NCBI GenBank assembly: GCA_025936205.1
Contig: JAICTU010000087.1
Location: forward strand, 1-23,053
Reading direction: 5' to 3'
Length of the DNA: 23,053 nt
Source of the DNA: Polyangiaceae bacterium
Lineage (GTDB): Bacteria > Myxococcota > Polyangia > Polyangiales > Polyangiaceae
Made by a program: the position numbers and the translations under genes. This document shows, in pieces, positions 7,225 to 15,545 of the stretch (positions are counted from its first letter, which is position 1; each line of letters opens with the position of its first letter). The notes under the pieces were generated by a model that saw only the letters and a list, made by a program, of their open reading frames with translations, ran no database searches and was not told the DNA's origin.

Positions 7225-10200
7225 ATGGCCGACGAACAGGCCCGATTCGCTGACAAAGCAGAGCGAGGGACGATCTCGTTCCCGCCTTTCCGCGCGGACC
7301 TGGTCAACGAGCAGCTCTGGCGCGATGACCGCCTGGTCCCGCTGAAGCCGAAAGCTTTCGCCGTTCTGAAGTGCCTGCTGGAGCAGCCTGGTCAGTTGCT
7401 GACCCAGGAGGAGCTACTGGCGCGGCTCTGGGGTGAGGTCCACCTCAGCGATGGCGTGCTCAAGACGCAAATGTCGGAGATCCGTCAGGCGCTCGGCGAC
7501 TCTGCCAGAGAGCCCCGCTTCATCCAAACCGTGCACCGCCGTGGCTATCGCTTCATTGGGCACATCGCCGAAGCGCCTGGCGCACCCGCGACATCGCCTG
7601 CCGCGAGGCACGGCGCCACCCAGCCGCCGCGTCCCGCGCACTTTGTCGGCAGGGACGTCGAACTCAGCCTCTTGGCGGGCCGGTGGAGCAAGGCCCTGGC
7701 CGGCGAACGCCAGACCGTATTCGTCACGGGCGATGGGGGCGTGGGTAAGACCGCTCTGATGCATGCATTCTTGCGTCAGCTTCAGCAGAGCGAGGACGAC
7801 GCCGTGATCGCCTGGGGTCAATGCATCGGGCGCTACGGCTCTGGCGAACCCTACTTGCCGCTGATCGAGGCTCTGCGTCGCTGCTGCTCCGAACCGTCTG
7901 CCGAGCGGATCGCGGAATGCCTGCGGCGAAATGCCCCCTCCTGGTTGTCCGTGCTGTCGCTCCAGCCCCTCGCGCCCCCAGGGGACGCAAATCCGGTTGC
8001 GCAGGCGCCGTTGCCACCGGGCCGCATGCTGCGCGAGTTGGTGGAGGCGCTCGAGATGCTGGGCAAGCAGCGCTCGGTGGTGCTGCTGATCGAGGATCTG
8101 CACTGGGCCGACAACTCCACCGCCGACCTGCTCGCTTACCTGGCGCAGCGCTCCGACCCGGCGCGCCTGCTCGTCGTCGGCACGTACCGTCCCGCGGAGG
8201 TGCTGAGTGGAGGAGCCGCGGAACTCGTGAGCGTGCTGCAAGCGCGGGGGCGCTGTAGCGAGGTGTCCGTGGCACAGCTGAGCCGGCAGGCGGTAGCCGA
8301 CTATCTCGAGCTGCGGTTCGAGCAGCATCGCTTGCCGAGCGCCGTTCCGGAGCTGATCCATCGGCGCACCGAAGGCCACGCTCTGTACATGATCGGTTTG
8401 GTCGACGGCTGGCTCAATCACGGCCTCATCAGCACGGCGAGTGGGCACTGCCAGCTCGAGTCCAATCTAGACGAGCTCGCGCGCTGTGTTCCCGATAGCT
8501 TCGTGCGCATGGTCGAACTGGATCTGCGGCGCTTGAGCCCGCTGGAACGCAGCGTGATTGAGGCCGCGAGCGTGGTGGGGAACGAGTTCTCGACGGCCGC
8601 GGTGGCCGCTGCGCTGGGCGCCGACCTGGTGCAGGTCGAAGAGGTCTGTCTGCAGTCGTCGTGGCGTGCCGGGTTTTTTCGGCGGTTGGGCGCGGCGGAG
8701 TGGAATGACGGCACGCTGGCGGAATGCTTCGAGTTCACGCACGTGCTGTATCAACAGGTCACCTACAACCAGCTCGGGGCCGCCCGCCAGGCGCAGTGGC
8801 ACCAGCGCATCGGTGAGAGGCTGGAGCTGGCCCACGGCAAGGGCGCAGAGCTGATTGCTCCACAGCTCGCGCTCCACTTCCATCGCGGGCGTGACTACAG
8901 GCGCGCCGTGCACTATCTGCGCCGAGCCGGGGAGCGTGCGCTGGGCCAGAGCGCGTATCACGAGGGCATCGCGCACCTGAGCCGAGCCATCGAGTTATCG
9001 AGCCTGCTCCCCGACACGCCGGAGCGCCGAAGCGCGGAGCTGGACCTGCTGCTGCTCGTTGCGCGGCCGTTGGGCATCACCAAGGGTTACGGCGCTTCCG
9101 AGCTGGAAGCGATTTATGCGCGAATCAGCCAGCTGTCCGAGCGGGGCACGTCGACCAGGCAACGGCTGCTGGCCTTGGCAGGGATCGGTGCGTTCCACCT
9201 CGTGCGCAACTCGAGCCAAACGGCGCTCTCCATCGGCGACGAGATCTTACAGCTGGCCAAGGACGCGGGCGACGCGGCCGCGCGAGCCGATGCGCATGCT
9301 TTGATCGGGGCGGCCTGCCACTTTCTCGGTGAACATCGCAAAGCGGAAGAACATCTGCTGCAGGCGATTGCGTTCCACGATGCCAATCAGGGGCGCTCCT
9401 TCATGAACATCACCGCCATCGACAATGGAATCGTGGCCCGAGGAATGCTGGCCCATTCCTACTGGCTACTCGGCTACTCCCTCCGTGGCCAGGAGGAGGT
9501 GGCGATCAGTCTGCAAAAAGTACAGGACTCGCGCAATGCGGTGGCAACGGCGCACGCACTGAGCTTCGCGTCAGCGGTTGCGATCCTGGCTCGCGATTTC
9601 GCCGCCTCACGGCGTTATCTGGCCGTGCTGGCCGGCATCTCTGGCGAACGCGGCCTCGAAATGTACGCCGCGACGCGCTTGATGCACGAGGGCAGCATTC
9701 TGATCGAGCAAGGCTCGCCCGAGCAGGGCATTGAGAGTATCGAACGAGGCTGGCGTGCCTATGCGGCCACGGGCACCGAGGCTTATGCGAGCTATTGGAG
9801 CTGTTGCCTGGCTCGCGCTCATCGCAGTGTGGGGCGGTCCGAGGCCGCGTTGCAGATTTTGAACAGAGCCTTGTCCGTGGATCGATCTCGCCGGGACCTG
9901 TTGTGGGAATCGGAGCTGTTGCGTCTTCGCGGCGAGATCTTGGTCGAGAGCGAGCAGCCCAACAGCACCGCGCTAGAGGATGCGTCGTCAGGGAACCACC
10001 TCGACCTTGCAGGCGAGGACTGCTTATTGCGTGCGCTCGAAATTGCGCGCCACCAGTCAGCCCAAATCCTGGAGCTGCGCGCCGCCATGAGCTTGAGCCG
10101 ACACTGGTGGAGCAGGGCACAGCGCGAACAAGCTCGCGGGCTACTGGCAAAGGTTTGCGAGCACTTCGACGGGGCCGAGGTCGAGCCCGACTACGTGGCA

Positions 10201-10302
10201 GCGAAGCAGCTGCTCTCCGAACTCGCGCAGCCTCAGGGCACCACGCCCGGCAACGACGAGAGCAGCGCGGTCTGCCCCGCGACTGCGCCCAGCAGCAACT
10301 GA
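7225..10302 (+). CDS. large transcriptional regulator: OmpR-type winged helix, STAND-like ATPase, TPR-like repeats
   Basis: A 1025-residue cytoplasmic one-component regulator. Residues ~17-113 form an OmpR/PhoB-type winged helix, with LKPKAFAVLKCLLEQPGQLL, the recognition region SDGVLKTQMSEIRQAL and the wing TVHRRGYRFIG. Residues ~140-440 form an AAA_16/MalT-like ATPase, with Walker A GDGGVGKT at 169-176 and Walker B LLIEDLHWAD with E290/D291. The rest (about 530-1000) is helical and Ala/Leu-rich, suited to TPR-like repeats that would sense a ligand or partner. There is no receiver domain and no membrane segment, so it is not a classical two-component regulator. ATG at 7225 has only a weak purine tract before it. 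The last 70 bp overlap the convergent helicase gene. Its target is unknown; the flanking efflux pump is one candidate, by position only. Confidence 0.9.
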   Translation: MADEQARFADKAERGTISFPPFRADLVNEQLWRDDRLVPLKPKAFAVLKCLLEQPGQLLTQEELLARLWGEVHLSDGVLKTQMSEIRQALGDSAREPRFIQTVHRRGYRFIGHIAEAPGAPATSPAARHGATQPPRPAHFVGRDVELSLLAGRWSKALAGERQTVFVTGDGGVGKTALMHAFLRQLQQSEDDAVIAWGQCIGRYGSGEPYLPLIEALRRCCSEPSAERIAECLRRNAPSWLSVLSLQPLAPPGDANPVAQAPLPPGRMLRELVEALEMLGKQRSVVLLIEDLHWADNSTADLLAYLAQRSDPARLLVVGTYRPAEVLSGGAAELVSVLQARGRCSEVSVAQLSRQAVADYLELRFEQHRLPSAVPELIHRRTEGHALYMIGLVDGWLNHGLISTASGHCQLESNLDELARCVPDSFVRMVELDLRRLSPLERSVIEAASVVGNEFSTAAVAAALGADLVQVEEVCLQSSWRAGFFRRLGAAEWNDGTLAECFEFTHVLYQQVTYNQLGAARQAQWHQRIGERLELAHGKGAELIAPQLALHFHRGRDYRRAVHYLRRAGERALGQSAYHEGIAHLSRAIELSSLLPDTPERRSAELDLLLLVARPLGITKGYGASELEAIYARISQLSERGTSTRQRLLALAGIGAFHLVRNSSQTALSIGDEILQLAKDAGDAAARADAHALIGAACHFLGEHRKAEEHLLQAIAFHDANQGRSFMNITAIDNGIVARGMLAHSYWLLGYSLRGQEEVAISLQKVQDSRNAVATAHALSFASAVAILARDFAASRRYLAVLAGISGERGLEMYAATRLMHEGSILIEQGSPEQGIESIERGWRAYAATGTEAYASYWSCCLARAHRSVGRSEAALQILNRALSVDRSRRDLLWESELLRLRGEILVESEQPNSTALEDASSGNHLDLAGEDCLLRALEIARHQSAQILELRAAMSLSRHWWSRAQREQARGLLAKVCEHFDGAEVEPDYVAAKQLLSELAQPQGTTPGNDESSAVCPATAPSSN

Positions 10303-12218
10303 TGCCGCGTGCGCGTGACGGCCACGTACAGCGCGCGGCGCGCTTCGGGCGTCTCCGGATACGTCGCGGGCGAAGCGTCCGGCACGATCACGTAGTCGAA
10401 CTCGAGGCCCTTCACCTGATCCAGCTCGGTCACGTTCACGCCCGAGCGGAACAAGAACTCGCCGTCCAGCACCAGCCGCCCGAGATTGCGCTGCCGCAAC
10501 GCGGTCTGCAGGCGCCGGGCAGTGGCGGGCACGCGGCAGATCAAGGCCACCGAGGCCGTCGGATCGCGGCGGGCCAGCTGGGACAGCTCGTCCATCAGCC
10601 AGCTCGACAGGTGGCACTCGTTCAAGGCGTGCACGAAGGGCTGCTGCTCCGGGATCTGCGCCGGCGCGGGCGCCGCGCCGATCAAGCCACGCGCCAGCGC
10701 GACCACGGGCGCCGGGCAACGGTAGCTCACCGGCAGCACCACGCGCTCGTAGCTCGCACAGCCGAGCTCCGCCATGCTCTGCTCCCAGCTCGAAAAGCAC
10801 ACCGTCGGATCCGTCTGCTGGTCCGCATCGCCCGCCACGATCAAGCTGCCGCCCGGGGCCAGGCTGCGCCCGATCAGCGCCAGCTCGAGCGGCGCCAGCT
10901 CCTGCGCCTCGTCGATCAACAAGCAGTCGTACGCGGGCGGGGGTAGGGGCGCCTTGCCGCGCTGCGCGGCCTTCATCCGATCCAGCTCGAACAGCACCGC
11001 ATAGTCCTCGGTGTCGATGCTGCCGGCATCCTGCAGCGGCGTGCCCTCGTCCAGCGGGCGCCCGTCGACCGCGCGCAGCCGCTGCTTGTCGACCACGTGC
11101 GCGAACTCTTGCTCGGTGGTGCGGCTGAACTGCACGCGCGCGTGCTCCAGCACCTCGCCCTGCACGTGCGCGCCGAGCGCTTGCCCCGAGCTCTGCATCA
11201 CGCGCGAGACCAGCGTGCGGTCCCCGAACAGGTGCAGCAGATCCTTGCGCTTGGCCAGCGGATTGCGCGCGCGGGTCACGCGCCGGGGCGCCGCGCGCGG
11301 CTTCTTCGGCTGCGCCAGCTGCTCCAGCGCCAGGCGCAGCGCCGGGTCCCGCTTGAAGCGGATCACCCCGGCGGTCGCGTCCTGACTCTCCCGCTCTGGC
11401 AGATCGGGGAACACCGCCCGCGCCTGCGCAGCCGCCCAGCGCTCGAACACCAGGACCTCCACGTCCGCGCCCAGGCTGCGCAACATCGGCTCGATCAAGC
11501 GCCGCAAGCCGTCGGTCGGCACGATCACCGCCGCGCGGAAGGTGCCGGGGGCCGCCTTGTACAGCCGCGCGAGGCGATGCAGCGCCACCGTCGTCTTGCC
11601 GTGCCCGGCCTCGCCCAGCACCAGCACCGAACGCTCTCCAGGCAGCTCCACGGCCGCGCGCTGCGCCGGATCCAGCGTGACGTCGATCAGCGACGGCACA
11701 CGCTCCTGCTCCTCCGCCGAGCGCGGCTCGAGCAACGGTGCCGAGCGCGGCCAGCGCCGCCATTCGCCGGTTTCGTCGCGCGAGAGCCGGTGCTCGGGCG
11801 TCAGCAGATGTGCCAGCTCGCCGTCGCGGAAGCCGATCAGGTTGATTTGCAGCACGCGACCCGTGCTGCGGCCCAGCGCCGTCGCCAGCTCGTAGGGCTC
11901 GCCCTCGCGCGCGCCAAACAACAGCTCCGAAAAGCGTGAGCTCTGCCAGTTGGCGATCACCAGCTCGGGCTCGATCATGCGATCCGAGCTCTGAGCCAAC
12001 TGCGTGCCGTGAATGAACACGATGTCCTGCACCAGCGTCGCCTGCGGGCGTACGCTCTCCAGACGCAGGTGCGCGAGATAGTGCGGGAACGGATCGCGCG
12101 GCAGATGGACGCGCGCGCGCTCGAACAACTGTTCCTGAGCGCGCAAGCGCGCTAGATCGTGATCGCTCGGGGCCCTGGGTGCCCCCGCAGGGTTGAGCGC
12201 TGCGCTAGCGAAAGTCAT
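10233..12218 (-). CDS. superfamily 1 DNA helicase-like ATPase (UvrD/HelD type)
   Basis: A 661-residue protein with the full set of SF1A helicase motifs. These are a Q-like motif TLDPAQRAAVELP (181-193), Walker A GEAGHGKTT (202-210), Walker B LLIDEAQE with D436/E437, motif III GDADQQ (463-468), SYR (498-500), motif V VKGLEFDYVIV (602-612) and motif VI YVAVTRTRHQLLL (631-643). The N-terminal ~180 residues have no recognised domain and begin with an Arg/Glu-rich helical stretch, as in HelD-like proteins that act on RNA polymerase rather than repair forks. The SF1 assignment is firm; whether it is a true HelD is not. ATG at 12218 is preferred over the upstream in-frame ATG (12326), which would add 36 atypical residues inside the preceding gene. 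That choice overlaps the isomerase gene by 14 bp, suggesting coupling. The 3' end overlaps the convergent regulator gene. Confidence 0.87.
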   Translation of the reverse strand: MTFASAALNPAGAPRAPSDHDLARLRAQEQLFERARVHLPRDPFPHYLAHLRLESVRPQATLVQDIVFIHGTQLAQSSDRMIEPELVIANWQSSRFSELLFGAREGEPYELATALGRSTGRVLQINLIGFRDGELAHLLTPEHRLSRDETGEWRRWPRSAPLLEPRSAEEQERVPSLIDVTLDPAQRAAVELPGERSVLVLGEAGHGKTTVALHRLARLYKAAPGTFRAAVIVPTDGLRRLIEPMLRSLGADVEVLVFERWAAAQARAVFPDLPERESQDATAGVIRFKRDPALRLALEQLAQPKKPRAAPRRVTRARNPLAKRKDLLHLFGDRTLVSRVMQSSGQALGAHVQGEVLEHARVQFSRTTEQEFAHVVDKQRLRAVDGRPLDEGTPLQDAGSIDTEDYAVLFELDRMKAAQRGKAPLPPPAYDCLLIDEAQELAPLELALIGRSLAPGGSLIVAGDADQQTDPTVCFSSWEQSMAELGCASYERVVLPVSYRCPAPVVALARGLIGAAPAPAQIPEQQPFVHALNECHLSSWLMDELSQLARRDPTASVALICRVPATARRLQTALRQRNLGRLVLDGEFLFRSGVNVTELDQVKGLEFDYVIVPDASPATYPETPEARRALYVAVTRTRHQLLLGAVAGQTALLSSLPGVVP

Positions 12219-12978
12219 CGAGCCAGCCCAAGCCTGCCACAGTACTCGCGAGTGGCCGGTATTCGCAACCGATCCAGCCCGTGTAGCCGTGCTGCTCGAT
12301 GCGTCGTAGCAGAAACGGATACGCAATTTCGCCGGTGCCGGGCTCGTTGCGGCCAGGGTTATCGGCCACCTGAAAGTGAGCGATGCGGTCCCAGCACCTG
12401 TCGATGCTCAGTGCCAGATCGCCCTGCATCACTTGCATGTGATAAATGTCATACTGGATCCACAGATTCGCCGAGCCCACCGCCTCCCACACCGACAGCG
12501 CCTGATCGCTGCGGCACAGGAAGAAGCCGGGCATGTCGCGCGTGTTGATGGGCTCCATCAACAGGCGGATGCCCGCGGCCCCGAGCTCCCGGGCCGCGAA
12601 CTGCAAGTTCTCGACCAGTGTCTGAAATGCACGCTCGGGCGCGATGCCCGGCGCCGCGCCCGCGAGACAGTTGATCTGTGCACAGCCGAGCGCGCGCGCG
12701 TAGGCGAGCCCCTGCGCCACACCGTCCTGAAACTCACCTTTGCGATCCGGTTGGCATGCGATCCCGCGCTCACCGAGATCCCAGTTGCCGGGCGGTAGGT
12801 TGATCAGCACCTGCGTGAGCCCGTGCGCCGCCAGCCGGTCGCGCAAACGCTCCACCTCGTACGTGTAAGGGAAGGGATACTCGACGCCAGAAAAGCCCGC
12901 ATGCCGCGCCGCCGCGAAACGATCGAGAAAGTCGACCTCGCCGAACAGCATGCCGAGATTGGCAGAGAACTTGAGCAT
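12205..12978 (-). CDS. hyi: hydroxypyruvate isomerase (TIM-barrel sugar-isomerase family)
   Basis: A 257-residue cytoplasmic enzyme of the AP-endonuclease-2/xylose-isomerase-like TIM barrel family. It would interconvert hydroxypyruvate and tartronate semialdehyde in glyoxylate metabolism. Length and motifs match Hyi (Escherichia coli Hyi is about 258 residues). The metal-binding residues expected from the family are in place: E142 in LLMEPINTRDMPG, D177 in IQYDIYHMQ, Q203 in AHFQVADNPGR and E239 in WIGCEYRP. ATG at 12978 gives MLKFSANLGMLF, the usual start of the family; the frame extends 30 codons further upstream without family-like sequence. Related isomerases share the fold, so the precise substrate is less certain than the family. 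The downstream helicase gene overlaps it by 14 bp. No glyoxylate carboligase or tartronate semialdehyde reductase gene is near. Confidence 0.88.
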   Translation of the reverse strand: MLKFSANLGMLFGEVDFLDRFAAARHAGFSGVEYPFPYTYEVERLRDRLAAHGLTQVLINLPPGNWDLGERGIACQPDRKGEFQDGVAQGLAYARALGCAQINCLAGAAPGIAPERAFQTLVENLQFAARELGAAGIRLLMEPINTRDMPGFFLCRSDQALSVWEAVGSANLWIQYDIYHMQVMQGDLALSIDRCWDRIAHFQVADNPGRNEPGTGEIAYPFLLRRIEQHGYTGWIGCEYRPLASTVAGLGWLDDFR

Positions 12979-13032
12979 CCCGGCATGCTGCCCGAGAGCT
13001 GCGCTCGAAGCATCCCCGACCGTCGATTCCCG

Positions 13033-13059
13033 CTGACGAACCCGCCTGTATATGATAAT
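13033..13059 (+). promoter_or_regulatory. possible sigma-70-like promoter for the small membrane-protein gene
   Basis: CTGACG (13033-13038) and GATAAT (13054-13059) resemble -35 and -10 elements with a 15-bp spacer, shorter than ideal. The block lies in an AT-rich patch unlike its GC-rich surroundings, about 30 bp before ATG 13090. The opposite strand also offers TTGATC-like and TATCAT-like hexamers toward the isomerase gene, so the promoter may be divergent. Confidence 0.35.
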
Positions 13060-13072
13060 GAGATTCAAAATC
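13054..13072. promoter_or_regulatory. Fur-box-like sequence between divergent genes
   Basis: GATAATGAGATTCAAAATC matches the classical 19-bp Fur consensus GATAATGATAATCATTATC at 15 of 19 positions. The left half TGATAAT is complete; the right half is weaker. It overlaps the possible -10 element of the small membrane-protein gene, where a repressor would block transcription. Binding by Fur or a related metal regulator is inference. Confidence 0.45.
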
Positions 13073-13089
13073 GATCAATCGCTAGCACC

Positions 13090-13317
13090 ATGCCCAGTTT
13101 CGAGGATTCAGGAGTATGGGCTCGTCCCCGATCGGACCCCCGGCGACCCCAGGACCGCCCACTGCGCGGCCCGCCCCAGCTCTCCCCATGGCTCAGCTGG
13201 TGTCTGGCGCTGACCTTCTTCGTGGGCATCGGCGCGGTCGTGCTCGGCACGCTGCTCGAGCTCACGACGGAGCTCGTCGAGCTGGGACACCACGGCGACG
13301 GCAGCCGCACACGCTGA
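13090..13317 (+). CDS. small single-pass membrane protein, function unknown
   Basis: A 75-residue protein with a charged, Pro/Arg-rich N-terminal half (about 1-34) and one hydrophobic segment at about 38-60 (WLSWCLALTFFVGIGAVVLG and on). A short Glu/Leu-rich and then His/Gly/Arg tail follows. By the positive-inside rule the N-terminus would face the cytoplasm. No family is recognised. Support for a real gene: third codon positions become strongly GC-rich in the second half as in neighbouring genes, a coherent membrane helix is encoded, and the AT-rich promoter-like patch with a Fur-like site lies just upstream. Against: there is no clear ribosome site before ATG 13090, and the frame extends upstream antisense to the isomerase gene. 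Its end lies 24 bp from the end of the convergent peptidase gene. Confidence 0.55.
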   Translation: MPSFEDSGVWARPRSDPRRPQDRPLRGPPQLSPWLSWCLALTFFVGIGAVVLGTLLELTTELVELGHHGDGSRTR

Positions 13318-13341
13318 GCTCCGCGGCGGGGGCCGTGGGCG

Positions 13342-15444
13342 CTATTGCTTGCTGTTGCCGGCGATTTCGGCGGTGATGCGCTGGGCGCCGTAGATGGCGT
13401 CGAGCGTGTACGTGATCGCGCGGGCGTCGACCGCGACGGCGCGGTTCAGCGCGATGTCGAAGCCGTAGGTGCCGCCGAGCGAGTGGATATTGCCGTCGAA
13501 GATCAAGCCGGCGAGCTCGCCCTGGCGATTGATCAGCGGGGAGCCGGAGTTGCCGCCGACGATGTCGTTGTCGGTGACCAGGTTGAGCGGCGTATCCAGC
13601 GCGAGCTCTTTCTGGTGATCGAGCCAGCTCTTGGGCAATGCAAAGGGTGGGCGGCCCGTGGCGCGATCGAAGGCGCCGCCGATGGTCGTGAACGCGGGCA
13701 CGAGCTTGCCGTTCTCGCGCCAGCCGCGCACCGTACCGACGGAGAGGCGAGGGGAGAAGGTCGCGTCCGGGTAGGACGTCATGCCGTAGATGTCGAAGCG
13801 CGCGCGCGCCACCAGCTCCGAGTTCTTGGTCAGCACGGCTTCGACCTCGTTTTCGAAGCGCGAACGCACCGCGCGCGCTTCGGGATCGATCGCCAGCGCC
13901 AGCAGGATCATGCGATCCTTGGAGGCGTTGATCGCTGCTTGCCCGCCTTGCCAGAGCCGCTTGCGCTCCTCCACCTTGTCGAGCGTCGAACCCTTGATCA
14001 GCGCGCTGGCCAGCTCCGCCGGCGACGACTTGCCCAGCACCTTCTTCACGAAGGGGTGATCCACCCCGAGCCGCTCGCGCAGAGCGACCAGCCCGACAGT
14101 GAGCTTGGCGATCTCGAAAGACTGGTTCAGCGGGCGTTGCGCGAACAGCCGCTGCTCGACGCGCGGCAGGCGCGCATCGCTGTACTCCTCCAGCCGCTCC
14201 TCGTTCTTCTTGGGGCGCTCCGCGGCCCCGCGCACCAGCGTGCGTGCCCAGCTGAACAGCGGCGTCCGGGCCCATGCCGGGCGCCCGCCGCCGTCGACCC
14301 ACTCCAGGTCGTCGGCCATGATGCGCGCCTTCTCCTGTGCCTCGGCGATGTTGTTCCAGGCTGAGCCGTACTTGGCCTTCCAGGTCGGGTTGGCGTTCAC
14401 CCGCGCGCGCAGCGCCTGCTCGCGATCGACCAGGCGCTGAAAGAACGGCACCTCGACCAGCGCCTCGCGCTCACCGCGCAGCGCCTTCAGGCCATTCTCC
14501 ACCCCGAACAGCTCCTCGGTCGCGAAGCGCTTGGCCTCGCCCCCGCGCTCGGCATACTCGGTGAGGAAGCCGCGATATTGCGACAGCGAGATCAGCTCGT
14601 CGGGCAGCGCATGATCGCGCAGATACTCCAGCTCCGCGATCGTGAGCAGACGCTCGGTGTTCCCGGGATTGCCCGAGACGAAGGTGAGATCGTTGGGCTT
14701 CAGCGGCGAGCTGGCCCAGGCGAGATGATCGGGCGTGGCGACGGGCTTGCCGTTCTCGTAAGCCCGCAAGAACGTGTAGTCGATGTCGAAGCGCGGGAAG
14801 TTGAAGTTGTCCGGGTCGCCGCCGAAGGCGGCCGCATCGACCTCGGGCGCGAACACCAGCCGCACATCCTCGTATTTCCGGTACTGGTACAGCTCGTACA
14901 AGCCACCGTGATACAGGCTCACGACCTCACACGTCAGCTGGGGCGTGGTGGCACATTCCTTCTCGATGCGCGCGCTCTCGGCCTTGAACGCCTGATGAAA
15001 CGCCTCGCCCTCCAGGCCCTTCGTCGCTTGCTGCACGCGCGCCGTCACGTCCGTGATCTCGCCCAGCTGCTGGATCGAGTAACCGGGGCAAGTCCGCTCA
15101 TCGGCTTGCGTCTTGGCGAAGAAACCGCGCTGCTCCAGGTCGCTCTTGGGCGTGGAGAGCCGAGACAGGCAATCCTGCGCGCAGTGATGATTCGTCAGCG
15201 TGAGCCCGTTGCCGGATACGAAGCTGCCGGAGCAACCCACGCTCAGCCGGATCGACGAGCGCCGCACGTGATTCACCCAGGCGTCGCTGGCATCGAAGTC
15301 GTAGCGCTTCTTCAACATCGCCTTGGGCAGATGATTGAAGGGCCACATCCCCTCTTCCGCGTGCGCGGGAGAGCTGAGCTCCAGCAGCCCCAGCACGCCG
15401 AGCAACCTTCCGACACCCCATCCCAGCCTCGACATCCGTGTCAT
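13342..15444 (-). CDS. S46 family serine peptidase (DPP7/DPP11-like dipeptidyl-peptidase)
   Basis: A 700-residue secreted enzyme with a signal peptide (about 1-29, ending AHA before EEGMW). The S46 hallmark start EEGMWPFNHLP follows directly. The chymotrypsin-like triad is visible: His in LTNHHCA (H86 or H87), Asp in FPRFDIDYTFLRAY (probably D222) and Ser in GGNSGSP (S633). The long helical insert between Asp and Ser (about 290-560) is the domain that in this family covers the active site and limits it to cutting dipeptides from peptide N-termini. Length fits the family (about 700-720). Several cysteines near the catalytic His (C71, C88, C92, C119) suggest disulfides and a periplasmic or outer-surface location. 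ATG 15444 is used; ATG 15435 is an alternative. The P1 preference that separates DPP7 from DPP11 cannot be decided here. Confidence 0.92.
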   Translation of the reverse strand: MTRMSRLGWGVGRLLGVLGLLELSSPAHAEEGMWPFNHLPKAMLKKRYDFDASDAWVNHVRRSSIRLSVGCSGSFVSGNGLTLTNHHCAQDCLSRLSTPKSDLEQRGFFAKTQADERTCPGYSIQQLGEITDVTARVQQATKGLEGEAFHQAFKAESARIEKECATTPQLTCEVVSLYHGGLYELYQYRKYEDVRLVFAPEVDAAAFGGDPDNFNFPRFDIDYTFLRAYENGKPVATPDHLAWASSPLKPNDLTFVSGNPGNTERLLTIAELEYLRDHALPDELISLSQYRGFLTEYAERGGEAKRFATEELFGVENGLKALRGEREALVEVPFFQRLVDREQALRARVNANPTWKAKYGSAWNNIAEAQEKARIMADDLEWVDGGGRPAWARTPLFSWARTLVRGAAERPKKNEERLEEYSDARLPRVEQRLFAQRPLNQSFEIAKLTVGLVALRERLGVDHPFVKKVLGKSSPAELASALIKGSTLDKVEERKRLWQGGQAAINASKDRMILLALAIDPEARAVRSRFENEVEAVLTKNSELVARARFDIYGMTSYPDATFSPRLSVGTVRGWRENGKLVPAFTTIGGAFDRATGRPPFALPKSWLDHQKELALDTPLNLVTDNDIVGGNSGSPLINRQGELAGLIFDGNIHSLGGTYGFDIALNRAVAVDARAITYTLDAIYGAQRITAEIAGNSKQ

Positions 15445-15519
15445 GGCCGCAGGCTAGTGCGTCAATGTGGGCGAATCGAGAACCATCGCGGCGCGGGAGG
15501 GCAACGGCCGTGGGGTTCA

Positions 15520-15545
15520 GGGGCGTTGTCAGCGTGAAACGCCCC
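15520..15545. promoter_or_regulatory. 8-bp inverted repeat in a divergent intergenic region
   Basis: GGGGCGTT (15520-15527) and AACGCCCC (15538-15545) are perfect reverse complements around a 10-nt loop. An alternative pairing GTGGGG (15510-15515) with CCCCAC (15542-15547) competes with it. The element lies in the 178-bp gap between the divergent peptidase and lipoprotein genes, so it could be an operator or a leader hairpin for the plus-strand gene. Confidence 0.3.

Noticed and set aside
12219..12326. Upstream 36-codon extension of the helicase
   Set aside because: It lies inside the isomerase gene and its residues do not look like a protein N-terminus of the family; ATG 12218 is the better start.
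13065..13310. Minus-strand open frames opposite the small membrane protein
   Set aside because: Their products are Ser/Arg/Pro-rich with no helix or domain, whereas the plus frame encodes a coherent membrane segment behind a promoter-like patch.
13318..13341. Possible terminator between convergent small-protein and peptidase genes
   Set aside because: The 24-bp gap is GC-rich but forms no clear stem followed by a T-run.
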